Notes: a model not told the origin generated them from the letters alone. A DNA stretch of 64,000 bases from Burkholderiaceae bacterium (GCA_030157545.1 JAOAUN010000057.1:61202-125201), one strand, 5' to 3'; shown: positions 37,955 to 49,190, numbered from the stretch's first letter. Numbers and translations are program-made.

Positions 37955-40900
37955 TCAATTCTGTTTGCTGTCTGCTTTGTTGTCATCAACTTGCTCTACC
38001 GTGACTTTGCGTCTGGCCGGAATTTTCTTCACAGCCGGATCTTTCCAGGGGCCAGTAATCTGATATTCCTGCGTCAGCGCCTGCGACAAAGGATTGCGCA
38101 AGAATAGCTGCGCCAGGAAAGTACCCAGACCGATGACGGGGTTAACTGCCAAACCATAAACGACTGATGCAGCACCCACGTTTAACTCAGGGATCACGAC
38201 GACATTCATGTTCTGCGTTTCGGCATCCAGATCGACAGTGCCATCCATAAGGACGACGGCATTGACGCCGCGCATCTTGAAACTATCAGTCTTGATCATG
38301 CCTTGCGTAATAGTCGCGGTGCTGGCGATGCCGTCAAAGGCAAATCCTTCAGAAAACAAATCACGGAAATCGAGCGCCAGACGGCGCGGCAAGGATTGCA
38401 GGCTCATCACACCCAGCAACTTGGCGGCACCCGGATCAACTTTCAAAAACTGGCCGGAAGCCAGGCTCAGGCTCAGGTTGCCGGACAGCGTGGGAATATC
38501 GAAATCATAGGGCGGCCCTTTCCAGCTAAGGTCGCCCTCCATCCTGCCCTTACCGCCTTTGAGCAGTCGCTCGAAACCGAAGCGGTCAAGCAAGCGACCC
38601 GCATCATAAATATCCAGCTCGTAACTGAGGCCGGACTGGTTAGCGCCAGCCATCGTTGACCACTTGCCGCTGGCGCGCAAGCTGGCGTCGGCATTCGTCA
38701 GGGCCAGCCGGTTGATGCGCCACTCGCGACCGAGCGTCGCGCCGGCATTGCTGGCAGCCAGTTCAAGACGGCCGAGCTTGATGTCCATCAGTTCAAAATT
38801 GTCGGCGACGATATCCAGTCCGGGCAACTGCGCTGACGTGGTTTTGCCGCTCAACAGGTCAGACACATCCGATGCTGCCGATTTTGGTATCACCAGTGAA
38901 GCCAACCTGGCGCTGATCTTGCCAGCGCCCCGTTCGGAGGATGGGTCGTTCCATGTCGCATAGCCAACCGCCTGATCGGAATGAATATTCACTTGCCAGT
39001 TGCCACGCTGACGCGAAGCGCCGACGACGGCATTGTCGAGTTTTTTATCGGCGACGATCAACTCGGGCGTACGCAAGCCGAGCAGATCAGGCGTGATGTA
39101 GGCAGCGAAGTCCGTTGCCGCTGCATCTGTCGCTGCTTCCGCTGCTGTCGGCTCGGTGAACAGCGCAGCGACAGTGTTACGCCATGCATCAATCGATAGC
39201 GACGGCACGTCCAGATTGATCGCTAGTCCGCTGTCGGGCATAGGCACTGGTACATTGACGCCAATGCCGCCACGTACCAGCTTCCATGGCGTATTTTTGG
39301 CAACCGAGCGCTGCCGCACATAGCGTGCAGCAAGGTTTTTCCCAAGCGTGATGCGAATGTCCTCAGACTGCATCAATTCATCGTAAGGTGCTTGCGGCAC
39401 GAGCGTAAAACGCAATGGCATTACCTCGTTGGCGGGCTTGAGCAAGGGGGCAGGCAAGTCGATCGCCAGTCCGGCCAATGTTGATTCCAGCGTCAGTTCG
39501 GGGCGCTGGTTTTTGATGCGAAGTAACGCGCTGTAGCGGGTGCCGCCCGTGATTTTCTTGCTGAGCTTGCGGATCGCCGGTCCCGGCAGGCTTCGCGCCA
39601 GACCATCGGATGTCATGCCACCATCAAACTTGATTTGTGTGCTGCCGTCGCGCTGGGTACCACCCGTAAAGTTTAATGGCCCCCCCAAAAAACCAGCTTG
39701 CATGCCGGTCAGCTGAAAGCCTTTATCTGAAAAGCTCAGCTCGCCATTAGCTTGCTGCAACACCGGCGTGCCGCGCATGAGTTGCACCTCATTGCCTTGA
39801 AAGCGCAGATTGCCTTGTACCGTGGGCTGACCGCCATCGTAAAGCGGTAGCGACATTTTCAGTGCCAGCCTGGCGTTGCCGCTTGCATGGGTATCTTCGG
39901 TAAAGTTGCCTATCCATTCCAGCACCGGGGTGTTATTGACGTAGCCGAGCATGGTTTGTAGCGAACCCGTAGCGCCGCCGTTTACTTCCAGCGTGATTTT
40001 GTCAGCCCAGTAATCGGGAATTACTACATCAACTGCGGACAGGGCTGCGCCGCGGGTTTTCGCCGTATCGGCATGAATGGCTATGCGCGTGCGGTCCAGC
40101 ACAAGATTGCCGCGTATGTCCTCAATGCGCGGCCATAATTGTGTGCGTTTGTCTGCAGCCAGCTCCATCGGCGCCGGGCTCAGCTTGCCGTTTTCTATCT
40201 TGCCGCTGATTTTGAAAATACCCGAGGGTTTCTCACCTGCATAGCGTGGCTGGAACGGAAACTTATCAAGGTCGCCTTTAATGATAATACTCACATCGCG
40301 CCCCTGCCCTTCGAGCATCGCGCCTGCCATCCAGGCCTTGGTATCAGGCGGTGTTTGTGAAGGCAAAAAACGTACAACACGACTTAAGTCAACCGCTGGA
40401 AAACGCATTGTCAGATCCAGAGTGCCGAGCACGTCCTCTTTAGCCAGTGGTAAAACATACGAACCTTCCAGAGCCCCCTTGATACCGCCTTGATCAAATT
40501 CCATACTGCTGATTTTGACGCTGAGTTTCTCGCGATCCTTTAATGACCAGCTGGCACGCAAGGCAATCTCATCAAAAGGCAGTACAGGGTCAGTAAAATA
40601 ACTGGCAAGATCAAGGCTCAGATTTTTTCCGATCAGACTAATCATGCCACCATCCTGATTCGCTTCCACGCTGCCGGTCATGGCTTGAAATCCGGGCAAG
40701 GCCGGTACCTCAGCCCGAGCGGGCTGAGCCTTTGAGGCGAGATCAAAGAACTGGCCGCTGATCTTGTATGCAGCTTTGCCGGGTGCGTTCCCTTCCCATT
40801 CAGCAGAAAAATCATGCAAGCGGCCACGCGGCGCAAAGTCAACAAGCATCTGCCTTTCCGTATCGGAGATGGGCACGTGGCTCGCCAGTTGCGCCAGCGC

Positions 40901-42115
40901 TTCCAAGTCAAGATCGGTAATTTTCAGTTCGTGCTTTTCTGCTGCGCCACGACTGGTCGCCGTATAAATATGGCTAACTGTCGTGGCAGGCAACACCGCG
41001 CCCTGGTCAGTACGCAAAGAGAAATTCGTCAGCGTCAGCGCATGACCATGTTCGCCAAAAGAGAACAACTGCTCTTTCAGCCCGGCAGCGACTTCACCGG
41101 CGGAAATGCGGCCACTGACCTCCAGCAGATTCAGCGGGCTCAAGCTTGGCCCCAGCTTCACTGACAAATTATTCAGTGCCACGTCTGCGGTGAAATTGGC
41201 CACGACGCCGCGATCAAATTTCAGCCAGGCACGCAAAGCACCTGCGCCGCCCGTGATTTCAAACGGATAATCGAGGTATTGCTTCCATGCTTGTATATCC
41301 GTATTGCGCCAGTCCGCATAAACTTCGCCGGTCCACTGGCTGAAGTCGGAGCGCTGCTTGGCAAAGGCTGGATGCGTAAATTCCGCCCGCAAATCAATCG
41401 GCGCCGCCAAGCTGACAGGTGGCGTGGCCTTCAACGCAAGCAGATGACTGCGCCACTGGTTTTTCAGCACGAAGTCAACATTGGACAGCACCAGTTCCGG
41501 TGCGCCGCGCTGCAAGTCGCGCCAGCGTATCCATCCATCGCGGATGACTATTTCACGCTGTGCCAGCACCCAGTTCAACCCGCGCCCTTCATTTTGCTGT
41601 TGCGCATCAACCATGATGCCGGCGATATAAATGCGGCCGTCTGCATCGCGTTCGATTTCCAGATCCGGACGCGCTATCTCCAGCGCATACAGGCGTGGTT
41701 CACCGACGAGCACTGACCACCATGACAAAGTAGCTGCGACTTCCGGCAAGGCCAGCGCCTGCTGACCCTGCCGATCATGAATGACTACGTCATGCAGAAC
41801 CAGATTCGGCCGCAAGCCGCGCCAGTTTGCATACAGGGTACCAATGGATACTGGACGGTCAACGAAATAGCTGGCGACCCGCTCCAATCCCGGTTTGTAG
41901 TTATCGATATTAGGCAAAACGACATAGCGTAATGTCAGGAACATTCCACAGAATACAAAATACGCAACCAGCAACGTGACAAGAAACCAGCTGAGCACAT
42001 GATGCGTCAGCTTGTTGACGGACTGGTAGCTATCGACGATAAATCGCCAGGCTGTCATCTGCGCGTGTCTGATACGATTTGCTGTGCTTGATTGGTTCGA
42101 CATCCGTCGCTTCAT
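37955..42115 (-). CDS. yhdP: YhdP-family AsmA-like envelope phospholipid transport protein
   Basis: The product is 1386 residues. One membrane helix near the N-terminus (WFLVTLLVAYFVFCGMFLTL, about residues 43-62) anchors a very long periplasmic beta-rich region with DUF3971/AsmA-like repeats. YhdP with TamB and YdbH carries phospholipids across the periplasm to the outer membrane in enteric bacteria. The C-terminus has the AsmA-like block SFKMRGVNAVVLMDGTVDL. It is divergent from glnE and heads the operon with the amidase and tldD. ATG 42115 is chosen; ATG 42103 is also possible. Confidence 0.92.
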   Translation of the reverse strand: MKRRMSNQSSTANRIRHAQMTAWRFIVDSYQSVNKLTHHVLSWFLVTLLVAYFVFCGMFLTLRYVVLPNIDNYKPGLERVASYFVDRPVSIGTLYANWRGLRPNLVLHDVVIHDRQGQQALALPEVAATLSWWSVLVGEPRLYALEIARPDLEIERDADGRIYIAGIMVDAQQQNEGRGLNWVLAQREIVIRDGWIRWRDLQRGAPELVLSNVDFVLKNQWRSHLLALKATPPVSLAAPIDLRAEFTHPAFAKQRSDFSQWTGEVYADWRNTDIQAWKQYLDYPFEITGGAGALRAWLKFDRGVVANFTADVALNNLSVKLGPSLSPLNLLEVSGRISAGEVAAGLKEQLFSFGEHGHALTLTNFSLRTDQGAVLPATTVSHIYTATSRGAAEKHELKITDLDLEALAQLASHVPISDTERQMLVDFAPRGRLHDFSAEWEGNAPGKAAYKISGQFFDLASKAQPARAEVPALPGFQAMTGSVEANQDGGMISLIGKNLSLDLASYFTDPVLPFDEIALRASWSLKDREKLSVKISSMEFDQGGIKGALEGSYVLPLAKEDVLGTLDLTMRFPAVDLSRVVRFLPSQTPPDTKAWMAGAMLEGQGRDVSIIIKGDLDKFPFQPRYAGEKPSGIFKISGKIENGKLSPAPMELAADKRTQLWPRIEDIRGNLVLDRTRIAIHADTAKTRGAALSAVDVVIPDYWADKITLEVNGGATGSLQTMLGYVNNTPVLEWIGNFTEDTHASGNARLALKMSLPLYDGGQPTVQGNLRFQGNEVQLMRGTPVLQQANGELSFSDKGFQLTGMQAGFLGGPLNFTGGTQRDGSTQIKFDGGMTSDGLARSLPGPAIRKLSKKITGGTRYSALLRIKNQRPELTLESTLAGLAIDLPAPLLKPANEVMPLRFTLVPQAPYDELMQSEDIRITLGKNLAARYVRQRSVAKNTPWKLVRGGIGVNVPVPMPDSGLAINLDVPSLSIDAWRNTVAALFTEPTAAEAATDAAATDFAAYITPDLLGLRTPELIVADKKLDNAVVGASRQRGNWQVNIHSDQAVGYATWNDPSSERGAGKISARLASLVIPKSAASDVSDLLSGKTTSAQLPGLDIVADNFELMDIKLGRLELAASNAGATLGREWRINRLALTNADASLRASGKWSTMAGANQSGLSYELDIYDAGRLLDRFGFERLLKGGKGRMEGDLSWKGPPYDFDIPTLSGNLSLSLASGQFLKVDPGAAKLLGVMSLQSLPRRLALDFRDLFSEGFAFDGIASTATITQGMIKTDSFKMRGVNAVVLMDGTVDLDAETQNMNVVVIPELNVGAASVVYGLAVNPVIGLGTFLAQLFLRNPLSQALTQEYQITGPWKDPAVKKIPARRKVTVEQVDDNKADSKQN

Positions 42116-42250
42116 TTGGAAGAGCAGTACGGCGGCGCATCATTGCGTCACCTTATAAATTACTTATTCAACTGATTTATTGCCATATTCGCACTAAATT
42201 CAAAACACCGGAATGCTAAGCGTTCAGACCTACTAAGATTGCTGCCACAG

Positions 42251-44983
42251 ATGTCCACAACTTCACCCTTGAACAGTATGTCAGCTTCTCGTTTTGTGCG
42301 CCGCTGGCTGGCTGCCGACCCGGAGCGCTCTTCCGAACTTGAAAAACTAGCCAGATTATCGCTTGCCACGGTCGACTTTGACCAGCTTCTGCAACAGCAA
42401 CGCATGACGACGCCATCATTGCCGGCTGCAATGCGCCGCTTGCGTAACCTGCTGATGGCAGCACTGATACAGCGTGACCTGTCCGGAGACGGCAATCTTG
42501 ATGAAGTCCTGGCGGTCATCTCCGGCTTTGCCGAATTTGTCGTCCGTACCCATCAAGATGCGCTCTATGCCGAATTATGCGCACTGCATGGCATTCCGGT
42601 CGGCGCTGAGTCGGGCGAGCCACAAGAACTGATTGTGATCGGCATGGGCAAACTGGGCGGCCGTGAATTGAATGTCTCATCCGACATCGACCTGATCTTT
42701 GTGTATCCGGAAGAAGGCGACACGGTGCCGCAGACAGAGACACAGCGGCCACTGTCGAACCACGAATTTTTTGTACGGCTGGGAAAGAGGCTCATTGCCG
42801 ATATTGCTGAAGTCACCGATAGCGGCTTTAGCTTTCGCGTCGATATGGCGCTTCGACCGAATGGCGGTTCGGGACCACTGGCCGCGAGTTTCGCCATGCT
42901 GGAGCAATACCTGCTGGTACAGGGGCGCGAGTGGGAACGCTATGCGTGGGTCAAGGCGCGCGCTTTGAGCGGTAAGCCGGCTGATATCGCCTTGCTGGAA
43001 CAGATCGTGCAGCCTTTCGTTTACCGCCGCTATCTCGACTTTGGCTCCATCAATGCGCTACGTAACATGCATGCGCAAATACGGGCAGAAGTAATACGAC
43101 AGGAAACCCGTCATCCGGAGCGGCTCGTCAATATCAAGCTCGGTCGTGGTGGTATCCGCGAAGTGGAGTTTCTGGCGCAGGTATTCCAGCTCATCCGCGG
43201 TGGACGCGAACCAGATCTGCGCGACCGCTCGACCCGAAAAACGCTGCACACGCTGGCTGTCAGAAAACTTCTCGCGCCGCCCGTGATCGATCAGTTACTG
43301 GATGCTTATGCGTTCCTGCGCAATCTGGAGCACAGGCTGCAATATCTGGACGATGCACAAACGCATGTACTGCCCGCGTCCGCGTCAGACCAGCTGATCG
43401 TTGCGCAGATGATGGGGTATGACGATGAAGCGGCGTTGATGACTGCGCTCGATACGCAGCGCAATTTTGTCGCGCAGCAGTTTGATGCGATCTTCGTCGA
43501 CAAAAATTCGAATCAAGCGACCTCAGACGATGAAGGCGAGCCTGCCCCGAGCCTGCTGCTTGAAGAAGTCAGCGCTGACGAGCTGACAGATTACCTGCAC
43601 TCTCTGGCTTTTGATGAACCGGCAGCCTGCGCGCAACGTTTACTGACAAGCTGGCACTCGACGCGGCTGCAGGCTTTGTCCACAGCTAGCCGCACGCAAC
43701 TCAATGCGCTGATGCGGACTGCACTCCCGATGATTGCGCAGCAAACGGAATCACGCGCAACAACGCTCAACCGGCTGGTTGATTTCTTCGAGACGATTGC
43801 CCGTCGCTCCGCCTATCTGGCTTTGCTGACTGAATATCCGCATGCCATGGTGCGCGTGATTCGTATGATGGCGGCCAGCGATTGGGCTGCAAAATACCTG
43901 ACCCGCCACCCGGTGTTGCTGGACGAATTACTGGATGCGGTCAGCCTGCACGCCGCACCGGGCTGGCCACAGTTTGCCGCCGAGTGCCAGCGCCAGCTTG
44001 CCGCATTTAATGGCGATACCGAACGCCAGATGGATGTCCTGCGCGATCTGCATCATGCGCAATTATTCCGGCTGCTGGCGCAAGACCTGGATGGTGTGCT
44101 GACGGTTGAGCGACTGGCCGACCACCTGTCTGCACTGGCCGATGTGCTGGTCGCGGCAACGCTTGATGCGGTCTGGAAGTCGATCGCTACACGACACCGC
44201 GAGGTGCCGCAGTTTGCCGTTATCGCTTACGGCAAACTGGGCGGCAAGGAACTCGGTTATGCATCCGATCTCGATGTGATTTTTTTGTATGACGACGATG
44301 ATCAGGACGCACCCGCACTGTATGCAAAACTGGCGCAGCGCTTCATCACATGGATGACAGCCCATACGCCGGCAGGCATTTTGTTTGACATTGATATCGC
44401 GCTACGTCCGGATGGCGCCAGTGGCTTGCTGGTCTCGTCGTTTGCCGCATTCGACAAATACCAGCGCCAGTCTGCGTGGCTGTGGGAGCATCAGGCACTG
44501 ACCCGCGCACGTTTTTGTGCGGGCGACTCAGCCATAGGGGCGCGCTTTGAATCCTTGCGCGAACAAGTTTTAAGGCAGCCGCGCGAAACGGCCAAGCTGC
44601 AAACTGAAATCCTTTCGATGCGCAAAAAAATGCATGATGCGCACCCGAACCGCTCCGGCCTGTTTGATCTGAAGCATGACGCCGGCGGCATGATTGATAT
44701 TGAATTCATCGTTCAATATCTGGTGCTGCGACATGCCGCCGACCATCCGGCATTGACAGCGGATATCGGTAATATCGCGCTGCTAAAACTGGCAGGCGAA
44801 TTAGGTTTGATTGATCCATCATTGGGACTGACCGTAGCGAATGCGTATCGTTTTTTCCGCAAACTGCAGCATCAGGTCAGGCTAACTGGTGAAGATCGTG
44901 CACGGGTCAGTGCTGACGATGCGAAAGAAGCCTCATCAGCCGTCACGCAGCTGTGGAATCAGGTGTTCAATTTGTCAGATTGA
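42251..44983 (+). CDS. glnE: Glutamine synthetase adenylyltransferase/adenylyl-removing enzyme
   Basis: The product is 910 residues with two nucleotidyltransferase domains: GMGKLGGRELNVSSDIDLIF in the N-terminal half (deadenylylating) and AYGKLGGKELGYASDLDVIF in the C-terminal half (adenylylating). Helical regulatory segments binding PII separate them. It controls glutamine synthetase activity according to nitrogen status. I start at ATG 42251 rather than the upstream TTG; ATG 42278 is a further option. Confidence 0.96.
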   Translation: MSTTSPLNSMSASRFVRRWLAADPERSSELEKLARLSLATVDFDQLLQQQRMTTPSLPAAMRRLRNLLMAALIQRDLSGDGNLDEVLAVISGFAEFVVRTHQDALYAELCALHGIPVGAESGEPQELIVIGMGKLGGRELNVSSDIDLIFVYPEEGDTVPQTETQRPLSNHEFFVRLGKRLIADIAEVTDSGFSFRVDMALRPNGGSGPLAASFAMLEQYLLVQGREWERYAWVKARALSGKPADIALLEQIVQPFVYRRYLDFGSINALRNMHAQIRAEVIRQETRHPERLVNIKLGRGGIREVEFLAQVFQLIRGGREPDLRDRSTRKTLHTLAVRKLLAPPVIDQLLDAYAFLRNLEHRLQYLDDAQTHVLPASASDQLIVAQMMGYDDEAALMTALDTQRNFVAQQFDAIFVDKNSNQATSDDEGEPAPSLLLEEVSADELTDYLHSLAFDEPAACAQRLLTSWHSTRLQALSTASRTQLNALMRTALPMIAQQTESRATTLNRLVDFFETIARRSAYLALLTEYPHAMVRVIRMMAASDWAAKYLTRHPVLLDELLDAVSLHAAPGWPQFAAECQRQLAAFNGDTERQMDVLRDLHHAQLFRLLAQDLDGVLTVERLADHLSALADVLVAATLDAVWKSIATRHREVPQFAVIAYGKLGGKELGYASDLDVIFLYDDDDQDAPALYAKLAQRFITWMTAHTPAGILFDIDIALRPDGASGLLVSSFAAFDKYQRQSAWLWEHQALTRARFCAGDSAIGARFESLREQVLRQPRETAKLQTEILSMRKKMHDAHPNRSGLFDLKHDAGGMIDIEFIVQYLVLRHAADHPALTADIGNIALLKLAGELGLIDPSLGLTVANAYRFFRKLQHQVRLTGEDRARVSADDAKEASSAVTQLWNQVFNLSD

Positions 44984-44988
44984 AAAAG

Positions 44989-45014
44989 AAAAACTCCGTA
45001 GTTACGGAGTTTTT
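44989..45014 (+). terminator. Terminator of glnE
   Basis: AAAACTCCGTA and TACGGAGTTTT form a perfect stem with flanking A and T runs, a few bases after the glnE stop. It could also stop transcripts from the opposite strand. Confidence 0.88.
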
Positions 45015-45030
45015 CGACTGCAGAAAGACT

Positions 45031-45083
45031 GCTTATTTTGCCGTCATCAAAGCGACCGTCGTATCCAGCATGCGATTCGAGAA
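45031..45083 (-). repeat. Duplicate of the 3' end of gap
   Basis: These 53 bases match 45201-45253, the last codons and stop of gap, with one mismatch. The duplicate lies 170 bases downstream of the original and is not attached to a gene. Two hairpins separate the copies. Confidence 0.92.
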
Positions 45084-45087
45084 ACTG

Positions 45088-45113
45088 AAAAGGGCCGCAA
45101 AAGCGACCCTTTT
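45088..45113. terminator. Hairpin between the two gap 3' ends
   Basis: AAAAGGG and CCCTTTT, with CGC and GCG-like inner pairing, form a stem-loop between glnE and gap. It is a likely terminator of gap on the minus strand. Confidence 0.65.
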
Positions 45114-45202
45114 CCCGGCTGCTGCGCAGCCTCCCTTCATTGTGGCTACGGCTCAGCTTATCGCTGAGCCTGCGCCGAAATGAATGGGGCCGTAGCACCA
45201 GC

Positions 45203-46213
45203 TTATTTTGCCGTCATCAAGGCGACCGTCGTATCCAGCATGCGATTCGAGAAGCCCCATTCATTGTCATACCATGACGAGACTTTCACCAAACGACCCG
45301 ATACCTTGGTCAGGGTTGCATCGAAATTGCTTGATGCAGGGTTATGGTTGTAGTCCACTGATACCAGCGGCTCGGTGTTATAGGTCAGCACGCCTTTCAA
45401 CGGGCCATCTGCTGCTGCCTTCATGACGGCGTTGACTTCTTCAACGGTGGTATCGCGCGCGGCGATGAAGGAAAGGTCAACGATGGAGACGTTGATGGTT
45501 GGGACGCGAATCGAATAACCATCCAGACGACCATTCAATTCAGGCAGCACCAGTCCGACCGCAGCAGCAGCACCGGTCTTGGTCGGGATCATCGATTGCG
45601 TTGCCGAACGGGCGCGACGCAGGTCTTCGTGCATCACGTCAGTCAGCACCTGATCGTTGGTGTAAGCGTGAACGGTGGTCATCAGGCCATTCAGCAGGCC
45701 GATGGTGTCGTTCAATGGCTTGGCCAGCGGCGCCAGGCAGTTGGTGGTGCAGGAAGCGTTCGAGATGACGGTGTCGCTTGATTTCAGTACGTTCTGGTTG
45801 ACGCCGAATACGACTGTTGCGTCGACATCCTTGCCGCCCGGTGCGGAGATGATGACTTTTTTCGCGCCGCCTTTCAGGTGGGCCGATGCTTTTTCTTTGG
45901 TGGTGAAAAAGCCGGTGCATTCGAGCACGACGTCCACACCCAACTCACCCCATGGAATATCGGCAGGGTTACGCTGTGCGAAGACGCGGATTTTGTCGCC
46001 GTTGACGATCATGTTGTCGCCTTCGACCGTTACCGTGCCGGGGAATTTGCCGTGCGCGGTGTCGTAGCGGGTCAGGTGCGCATTGGATTCGGCATTGCCG
46101 AGGTCATTGATGGCAACGATCTGGATGTCATTTTTCTTGCCGCCTTCATAGTGAGCGCGCAGAATATTGCGGCCGATGCGGCCATAGCCATTGATGGCAA
46201 CTTTGATAGTCAT
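45203..46213 (-). CDS. gap: Glyceraldehyde-3-phosphate dehydrogenase, type I
   Basis: The product is 336 residues. The NAD-binding start is [18 protein letters not shown], the catalytic cysteine lies in [15 protein letters not shown], and [14 protein letters not shown] is near the C-terminus. It works in glycolysis and gluconeogenesis. It follows tkt in the same direction, as in the Calvin/pentose-linked clusters of related bacteria. AGGAGAACAGC precedes ATG 46213. Its last 53 bases are duplicated downstream. Confidence 0.97.
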   Translation of the reverse strand: MTIKVAINGYGRIGRNILRAHYEGGKKNDIQIVAINDLGNAESNAHLTRYDTAHGKFPGTVTVEGDNMIVNGDKIRVFAQRNPADIPWGELGVDVVLECTGFFTTKEKASAHLKGGAKKVIISAPGGKDVDATVVFGVNQNVLKSSDTVISNASCTTNCLAPLAKPLNDTIGLLNGLMTTVHAYTNDQVLTDVMHEDLRRARSATQSMIPTKTGAAAAVGLVLPELNGRLDGYSIRVPTINVSIVDLSFIAARDTTVEEVNAVMKAAADGPLKGVLTYNTEPLVSVDYNHNPASSNFDATLTKVSGRLVKVSSWYDNEWGFSNRMLDTTVALMTAK

Positions 46214-46258
46214 GCTGTTCTCCTGAATGGTGATGCTATTGAAATGAAGTCTGCCAGA

Positions 46259-48253
46259 TCAGTGCAGCACTGATTTGACTGCGGCCACGACTTTGTCGAT
46301 CGTGAAGCCGAAATGTTTGAACAGGGCGCCAGCCGGTGCGGATTCGCCGAAGCTGTCGATGCCGATCACGGCGCCTTCGAGGCCTACGTACTTGAACCAG
46401 AAATCGGTAACGCCAGCTTCTACTGCTACGCGCGGCACGCCTTTGAGCAGCACGCTGGCTTTGTAGGCGGCGTCCTGACGGTCAAATACATCAGTGCTTG
46501 GCATCGAGACCACACGCACCGCCACGCCCTGCGCTGCCAGTTCGGCTGCTGCCTTGGTAGCCAGTTCGATTTCGGAACCGGTGGCAATCAGGATCGCCTG
46601 CGGGTTCGCAACATCTTGCAAGACATAACCGCCGCGACGGATGTCAGCGATCTGCTGCGCGTTGCGTTCCATGTAAGGCAAATTCTGGCGCGAGAAAATC
46701 AGCGTGCTCGGACCGTTCTGGCGGCGAACGGCCTGTTCCCAGGCGACTGCCGATTCAACGGTGTCGCATGGACGCCAGTTATCGAGATGCGGAATCAGGC
46801 GCAGGCTGGAAACATGCTCGACCGACTGGTGGGTCGGGCCGTCTTCACCGAGGCCGATGGAGTCATGGGTAAAGACGAAGATCGAGCGAATTTTCATAAG
46901 CGCCGCCATGCGCAAGGCATTGCGGCTGTAGTCAGAGAAAGTCAGGAAGGTCGCGCCGAAAGGTATGTAGCCGCCATGCAGCGCAATACCGTTCATGATC
47001 GCGCTCATGCCGAATTCGCGCACTCCGTAGTTGATGTGGTTGCCTGGCTGACCGGGACGCACGGCGACGCATTCTTTCCAGTTGGTCAGGTTCGAGCCGG
47101 TCAGGTCGGCTGAGCCGCCGAGGAATTCAGGCAGTACCGGCGCCAGCGCCTGAATAGCGTTCTGGCTGGCCTTGCGGGTGGCGATGGTTTCTTTTTTAGC
47201 GACGCAAGCGTCGATATAGGCAGCGGCGGTCTGTTCGAACTGCGCCGGCAATTCGCCGCGCATGCGACGCAGCAGCTCGGCTGCTTCGCTCGGGTATTTT
47301 TCGGTGTAAGACGCAAACTTGGCGTTCCATGCCGACTGCAGTTGCGCGCCTTTGGCTTTGGCATCCCATGCCGCATAGACGTCATCCGGCATCTCGAACG
47401 GCGCATACGGCCAGTCTATCGCCGAGCGGGTGGCGGCAATTTCTGTGTCGCCCAGAGCGGCGCCGTGGACTTTGTCGCTGCCCTGCATGTTCGGCGAACC
47501 TTTGCCGATCACGGTTTTGCAGCAGATCAGGGTCGGACGGTCGGACTTCTTGGCAGCGGCAATGGCAGCATCAATGGCGTCAACATCATGGCCATCAACC
47601 GCAGCAATCACGTTCCAGCCATAGGCCTCAAAACGCTTGGGCGTGTCGTCGCGGAACCAGCCGTCGACTTTGCCATCAATGGAAATGCCGTTGTCGTCAT
47701 ACAGCGCGATCAATTTGTTCAGACGCAGTGTGCCGGCCAGCGAGCAGGCTTCATGGCTGATGCCTTCCATCAGGCAGCCGTCACCGAGGAAAACGAAGGT
47801 GTGGTGGTCAACAATGTCCAGACCGGGCTTGTTGAATTGCGCAGCCAACAGCGACTCGGCCAATGCCATGCCGACGGCATTGGTGACGCCCTGACCGAGC
47901 GGACCGGTCGTGGTCTCGACGCCTGGCGTGATATCGACTTCAGGATGACCCGGGGTTTTCGAGTGCAGCTGGCGGAAATTGCGAATCTCATCCATAGACA
48001 AGTCGTAGCCGGACAGGTGCAAAAGCGCATACAGCAGCATCGAACCATGACCGTTGGAGACCACAAAACGGTCGCGATCCAGCCATTTCGGGTCGGACGG
48101 ATTGTGGCGCAGGTGCCGCCCCCACAGCGCGACGGCTATTTCGGCCATACCCATAGGCATGCCGGGATGGCCGGAATTCGCTTTTTGAACGGCGTCCATT
48201 GCCAATGCGCGGATCGCATTAGCCATCTTACTGGTGGTGTGAGTGGAATTCAT
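46259..48253 (-). CDS. tkt: Transketolase
   Basis: A thiamine-diphosphate enzyme of the pentose phosphate pathway, 664 residues from ATG 48253. Motifs are [17 protein letters not shown], the ThDP-magnesium loop [15 protein letters not shown] and [14 protein letters not shown]. The chosen start removes 20 unconvincing upstream codons of the frame; its ribosome-binding site is weak. It is separated from gap by 45 bases and divergent from rsmE. Confidence 0.95.
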   Translation of the reverse strand: MNSTHTTSKMANAIRALAMDAVQKANSGHPGMPMGMAEIAVALWGRHLRHNPSDPKWLDRDRFVVSNGHGSMLLYALLHLSGYDLSMDEIRNFRQLHSKTPGHPEVDITPGVETTTGPLGQGVTNAVGMALAESLLAAQFNKPGLDIVDHHTFVFLGDGCLMEGISHEACSLAGTLRLNKLIALYDDNGISIDGKVDGWFRDDTPKRFEAYGWNVIAAVDGHDVDAIDAAIAAAKKSDRPTLICCKTVIGKGSPNMQGSDKVHGAALGDTEIAATRSAIDWPYAPFEMPDDVYAAWDAKAKGAQLQSAWNAKFASYTEKYPSEAAELLRRMRGELPAQFEQTAAAYIDACVAKKETIATRKASQNAIQALAPVLPEFLGGSADLTGSNLTNWKECVAVRPGQPGNHINYGVREFGMSAIMNGIALHGGYIPFGATFLTFSDYSRNALRMAALMKIRSIFVFTHDSIGLGEDGPTHQSVEHVSSLRLIPHLDNWRPCDTVESAVAWEQAVRRQNGPSTLIFSRQNLPYMERNAQQIADIRRGGYVLQDVANPQAILIATGSEIELATKAAAELAAQGVAVRVVSMPSTDVFDRQDAAYKASVLLKGVPRVAVEAGVTDFWFKYVGLEGAVIGIDSFGESAPAGALFKHFGFTIDKVVAAVKSVLH

Positions 48254-48395
48254 GTTGATAAGATTGAAAGACAAGAGCACGCTGATGCTTTTAGGCCATC
48301 TGCAAAGCCGCACATTTTACCAGACAGCTACTGCGCGCTTACAATTCACTACCCGAAATCCAGACCGTTCACCGCTAATTTTTATCAAACCGACC

Positions 48396-49121
48396 ATGCC
48401 ACGCTTTTACTGTAATGAACCCATGCGCGTTGGCCTGCAGCTGACATTGCCGGATGCGGTCGCCCGCCATGTGCAGGTGCTGCGGCTGGCTGTCAATGAT
48501 GTGATCACTGTTTTCAATGGCAAAGGCGGCGAATACAGCGCCGCGCTGATCAGCGTGGAAAAGAAGTGCGTCAAGGTCGAACTCAAGGCATTTTCTGCGC
48601 GTGAAGCCGAGCTTTCGCATGGACTGACGCTGGCGCAAGGTCTGCCGGAAGGCACGAAGATGGACTGGATCATCGAGAAAGCCGTTGAGTTGGGCGCGAC
48701 TGCCGTGCAACCGCTGGCAGCGAGCCGCTCAGTCGTCAAGCTCACGGCAGAGCGGGCGACAAAGAAAATGGAGCATTGGCAGGGCGTGATGGCGGCGGCG
48801 GCCGAGCAATGCGGCCGCAACCGTTTGCCGCATCTGGCAGCGCCGGCTGAATTCAGTCAGTGGATCAGCCAGCAGGACCTGCATCGCCGCATTTTGCTGT
48901 CGCCGCGCGGCACGCAGTCGCTGTCAGACTGGGCGCGCCATCATCCTGCGCAAGCTTTAACGATCATCATTGGCCCTGAAGGGGGTTTTAGCGAGGCCGA
49001 AGAAGCCGTCGCCATCAGTCATGGCGCGCTTTGCCTGACTATGGGGCCGCGGGTGCTGCGCACCGAGACTGCCGGACTGGCTGCGCTGGCGGCGATCAAT
49101 GCGATTTGGGGAGAACTTTGA
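48396..49121 (+). CDS. rsmE: 16S rRNA (uracil1498-N3)-methyltransferase
   Basis: The product is 241 residues. The N-terminal PUA-like part starts MPRFYCNEPMRVG. The SPOUT methyltransferase knot carries IIIGPEGGFSEAEEAV and GPRVLRTETAGLAALAAI, the SAM-binding signatures of RsmE. ATG 48396 fits the family; the frame is open further upstream into the tkt start region but is not conserved-looking. Confidence 0.95.
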   Translation: MPRFYCNEPMRVGLQLTLPDAVARHVQVLRLAVNDVITVFNGKGGEYSAALISVEKKCVKVELKAFSAREAELSHGLTLAQGLPEGTKMDWIIEKAVELGATAVQPLAASRSVVKLTAERATKKMEHWQGVMAAAAEQCGRNRLPHLAAPAEFSQWISQQDLHRRILLSPRGTQSLSDWARHHPAQALTIIIGPEGGFSEAEEAVAISHGALCLTMGPRVLRTETAGLAALAAINAIWGEL

Positions 49122-49161
49122 TTAAGGGTTCAAGTTAGGGTTCAGGCTGATGGCTTAAGTC

Positions 49162-49190
49162 GCCGAGTTCCGGCAAAAGCTGGAATCAAG
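49162..49190. repeat. Degenerate dispersed repeat unit
   Basis: GAGTTCCGGC..GCTGGAATCAAG resembles half of the dispersed palindromic unit but is eroded. It lies between rsmE and ribF. Confidence 0.4.

Noticed and set aside
47342..48415. Open frame of 357 codons antisense to transketolase
   Set aside because: It is explained by codon bias of tkt and lacks a credible start or homology; tkt has clear thiamine-diphosphate motifs.
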